NCBI GenBank assembly: GCA_030248225.1
Contig: JASANE010011821.1
Span: 1 to 64,000, forward strand
DNA length: 64,000 nucleotides
Origin: Trileptium ribeirensis
Taxonomy: Eukaryota > Nematoda > Enoplea > Enoplida > Thoracostomopsidae
Direction: 5' to 3'
The translations under genes were made by a program, and so were the position numbers. Below are positions 61,195 to 64,000 of this stretch, in pieces (within the stretch, counting starts at the first letter, position 1; each line of letters opens with the position of its first letter). Below the pieces are notes generated by a model that was not told the DNA's origin, did not search any database, and saw only the letters and a list, made by a program, of their open reading frames with translations.

Positions 61195-62560
61195 TTAATG
61201 TACTAGGACCAGTTCTGGCCCTAAGGGTTCCCAGCTGCTCCACCAATCTTCTTGGTGTGGCGCCCGGACAATCCCGGCTTTGACGACTCCCCGGTGATCT
61301 GCGAGACGACCTAAGGGAATCGCTTAGCTTAGCAGGCTGCCGGCGGGTTTACCCGGGTGTTCGGCCGGGCCCCTATTTCGGCCCACGTATCTAGTGGTGT
61401 GGAGGTCCCCCTGAGGAAGGGTCAACCCGTAGGCCTACTCACAGGTAATAAGGTTGACCCGCCTTTCCCTCATTAGCTTAAGTCCTAGACCCTAGCTATT
61501 TATGTCCCAACGAGCCACGCACTTTCTTAGTGTCCCATACTAAACCTCTACTGAGCCTGCATGCGCGTAATGTAACACTGGGAGCAATGGGGAGCAGACC
61601 CACGAAAGACTTTTGTTTTACCGCGGGGGGCGCTTCCGAGGAGGCTTACGTGCCCCATTGGCCTACGGGTAAAGTCCACTCAAAAAGTTTCTTTAGTGAT
61701 CACTGCTTTGGATTTTCACATGTGTGAAATGACACTAGGTCGCTGGGGAGGTGCCCCCAGGACTATTTGTTCTGTTAGAGAAGGGTGGGATTTCATACGC
61801 TGGCTAAGCAAAACCTGGAAGTGTCCATTCATATAACATTAAATCGCCGGTACCTCATTGAAAACCGGTATTGCTTGCTTGAGTTATCCGTAGGTGAACG
61901 GATCAATTCTAGCGTCTAAAATTGTAAGAGTGTCAAGCCGTCGTTTCGTTATATTTAGAATAACTTAAATTCTAAACAGAAGGTATCGTGCCTTGGCAGC
62001 AAAACATATCGCTAAAACAACTATTTGACACACACATTTAGTTTCGGTTACAATGGTTATTCAAATACAACGGATTATATGCCGGCACTTCTATGCAAGG
62101 TATGACTACAAGATACCACGCACGGCACCAGGATATGGTCACGACAATAACGTGAGTTCGCATTAATTTCCCGAAATTCATTGGCAAAACAAAACCCACG
62201 ACCCTTCGGTTTTGTGAACGAAAAAACTAAATCCGTACCCTTAAATTTGTTCTTTTTACCCGTGTCTCAGTGGAAATACCGGTGCACACGTCAATAATTG
62301 ACCCTACCAGTGCCCTGCGTTCAGATGCCCCTATCTCGCCAAGTTCTTACTCGAGCCAAGAATCACCCGTTATAATTTTGTCACAGTCACACAATAATTC
62401 TCTAATTTGCATCCAAAAGAAACGGTACTGCGGCAGGCGAAAAGCTAGCAATGGTAAGAGGGTCAGGAAGCCAATGCCGCGTCTCTTGAAATACAGGCTG
62501 ACGATGCTTGCCTTCCTCACTAGCCAACGTTAAGAGAAAGATTCAGAAGAGGATCTCCAC
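61195..62560 (+). other. GC-rich block with one hydrophilic open frame; unknown retroelement 5' region?
   Basis: 61195-61800 is markedly GC-richer than anything else here. At 62270-62533 a + strand frame (GTG start assumed by position) encodes a Ser-rich then Arg/Lys-rich peptide (SPSSYSSQESPVIIL ... KKRYCGRRKASNGKRVRKP), ending TAA. The layout of a GC-rich leader followed by a basic N-terminal ORF would suit a non-LTR retrotransposon 5' end, but no RT follows before 64000 and I do not recognise the protein. At 61887-61899 there is a 13-base match to the 3' end of 18S rRNA. Confidence 0.35.
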
Positions 62561-63624
62561 CGTGGAGGCACGGCTGGAGAGTGTGTATCTTAAAAAACGC
62601 TTTCTTTGTACTTTCTGTGTTGGAGAGTAGCGAACTACTTTAGGAATCTCACGCAGGTAAGCTTGATTACAAGGGCACGGGCTAGACTAAAATTTTTTGG
62701 CACTGTGGTTTCTGAATGCTCACGACTGATTCTACCTTCGTACACCTCGCTGGCATCTCCAAGTGGTCATACTTACTAGGCTAATACTATTATGGTAAAC
62801 CATAAGCGTTACGGCTTGGGATGTCTTTCCACAGGCCGTGACACGGACAGCAGCTGCTGACCAGTGCAGACAGACAAACAGTTAGAACTTATTAAGACGC
62901 TGCCAAATTGACCAGCATGGGACCCTATAATTGCTTTTCTAAATTTTATTTCAGAGCAATTATAGTACAAGAAAATACGAGCATCGACACAATTTATGCA
63001 TTGACGTCATCATATGGGTTGGCAACAATGAGATACACAAACGATATAAGGTAATATTAATACTATCATTCGCAAGCTACCTCCAAAGTTAAAGGACAGC
63101 GATATTACCGTTAAGTTACAGACCAGGAAACAACCGTTTCCGTGATCCCCAACTAAAGCTAAATACAGCTCAGCTATGGAACAAAAATGTGCCCCGGTGT
63201 GCTTCGAAATTATCTTCATGTAGCGCGCGGCGTTACCGCTATTCTGGGCAATAACAGTTTTCTCTTTAGACAGCATAATTACGAATGTTGGGACGTTCCG
63301 GATGTAGGTTGATCGATCGGACAATATCGAACAAGAAACAGGATTGCTGATACGCGACAGAAATACTAAACCGTTACGCTCAAAAATATACACAGTTGAA
63401 TGTGCGGGTATAAAATACAATACATAATGCAAATGAGAAAACTGCACAGTATTAGCTACGCGTTATCAATCAGGTACGTTTCTCAATACGGGTCGAAAAG
63501 CCCATTATGCCTAGAAAACAGGACAAGTCTCCAACATCTTTCAACGTATTGTGTCGTTCACGGAGAAGGGCCCCGTTGTAGCGGTTACCATCCCCTGAGA
63601 CCTCGAGTATGTATGGTTAAGAAT
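62561..63624. other. No recognisable gene
   Basis: Minus-strand frame 63010-63447 (145 codons) and the overlapping + frame 63400-63729 show no domain, no splice logic and an odd composition. They are treated as chance. Confidence 0.4.
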
Positions 63625-63800
63625 GTGCGTAACAACATTCGATTGTTGTTATATAGCTGCGAGTGCACGGAACAACATTCGAATGTAACAACATTAGCAA
63701 TGTTGTTACACACAAGTGCTTATGCGTAACAGTGTACCAAAGTTGTTACGCATAACCCGCTTTGCGTAACAACTCACGAACGTTGTTATATACTATACTA
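63625..63800. repeat. Cluster of gtaacaac / gttgttac inverted words
   Basis: 'gtaacaacattcg' and its complement 'cgaatgttgtta' or variants recur: 63629, 63643, 63668, 63685, 63700, 63744, 63766 and 63782 (approximate). Orientations alternate, giving several possible hairpins such as 'gtaacaacattagcaatgttgttac'. Non-coding, probably the interior or end of an unrecognised MITE cut by the window edge. Confidence 0.6.
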
Positions 63801-64000
63801 TCGTATGTAATGCGTCCATACACACGTTCGTATATGCTGATGATGCCGAGTAAATGCACACATTTCTCCGTGAACGACGCATATGCGAGCCTTTAGTTTA
63901 GCCTTAATTGCGAACGACCCTAACGCACGATAGATCATATATGAGATATAAGTGGCTTGAAAAATGCATACCGACCGGCTAAAAAGTTATCCGCTGGACA

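Noticed and set aside
63010..63447. 145-codon minus-strand frame with hydrophobic stretches
   Set aside because: No membrane-protein pattern, start context or splice logic, and open frames overlap it on the other strand.

Overview
The window looks like animal nuclear DNA. It is AT-rich by eye, with a few small exons separated by very long introns and spacers full of decayed mobile elements. There are no operons, bacterial promoters or CRISPR arrays. A nematode is my best guess. The recognisable exons encode a bifunctional 6-phosphofructo-2-kinase/fructose-2,6-bisphosphatase (PFKFB) and a UDP-glycosyltransferase (UGT) whose C-terminal half has the nematode-style 'FPMFAEQ' block. The affiliation rests on my memory of these families, not on a search. 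Introns of several kilobases would suggest a large, repeat-rich genome.

Genes. (1) PFKFB on the + strand: four exons recognised from their sequence, reading phase and splice sites (29615-29798, 37298-37369, 45599-45754, 48922-49026). They cover the end of the kinase domain and much of the bisphosphatase domain. The upstream kinase exons, one short exon between the first two, and the 3' exons were not found. (2) Nested antisense in the PFKFB intron 37370-45598: a - strand gene (about 38115-41989) with an N-terminal PWWP domain, an acidic/basic linker, Cys/His-rich segments and a C-terminal 'SDSCGGQNRN ... GHTQMECDSVHS' domain of the kind seen in transposase-like eukaryotic proteins. It carries two in-frame TAA codons and a one-base frameshift in an A8 run, so it is decayed, mis-assembled, or spliced in a way I cannot confirm. 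(3) UGT on the + strand: two phase-compatible exons (55188-55584 and 57988-58895) give the acceptor-domain end, the donor-binding domain, one membrane helix and a stop. Its first exon was not found. Because no 3' PFKFB exon was seen, the UGT may itself sit inside a PFKFB intron.

Mobile elements. A dead Jockey-type LINE (5280-7375) and two CR1-like RT scraps (about 21600-21905 and 23050-23215). A Merlin-type DNA transposon (31288-32602) with a perfect 8-bp target duplication and a broken transposase. An hAT-like element (60124-61177) with a 7/8 matching target duplication, and a second candidate (13203-14524). A 1.07-kb terminal-inverted-repeat element present twice in opposite orientation (8114-9184, 54066-55137). 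Several MITE families, a possible tRNA-derived SINE (about 57700-57775), a satellite-like array with a period near 98 bp (51620-52790), and other short tandem or dispersed repeats.

Most open frames of 60-150 codons match nothing I know and often overlap a frame on the other strand. I treat them as chance.
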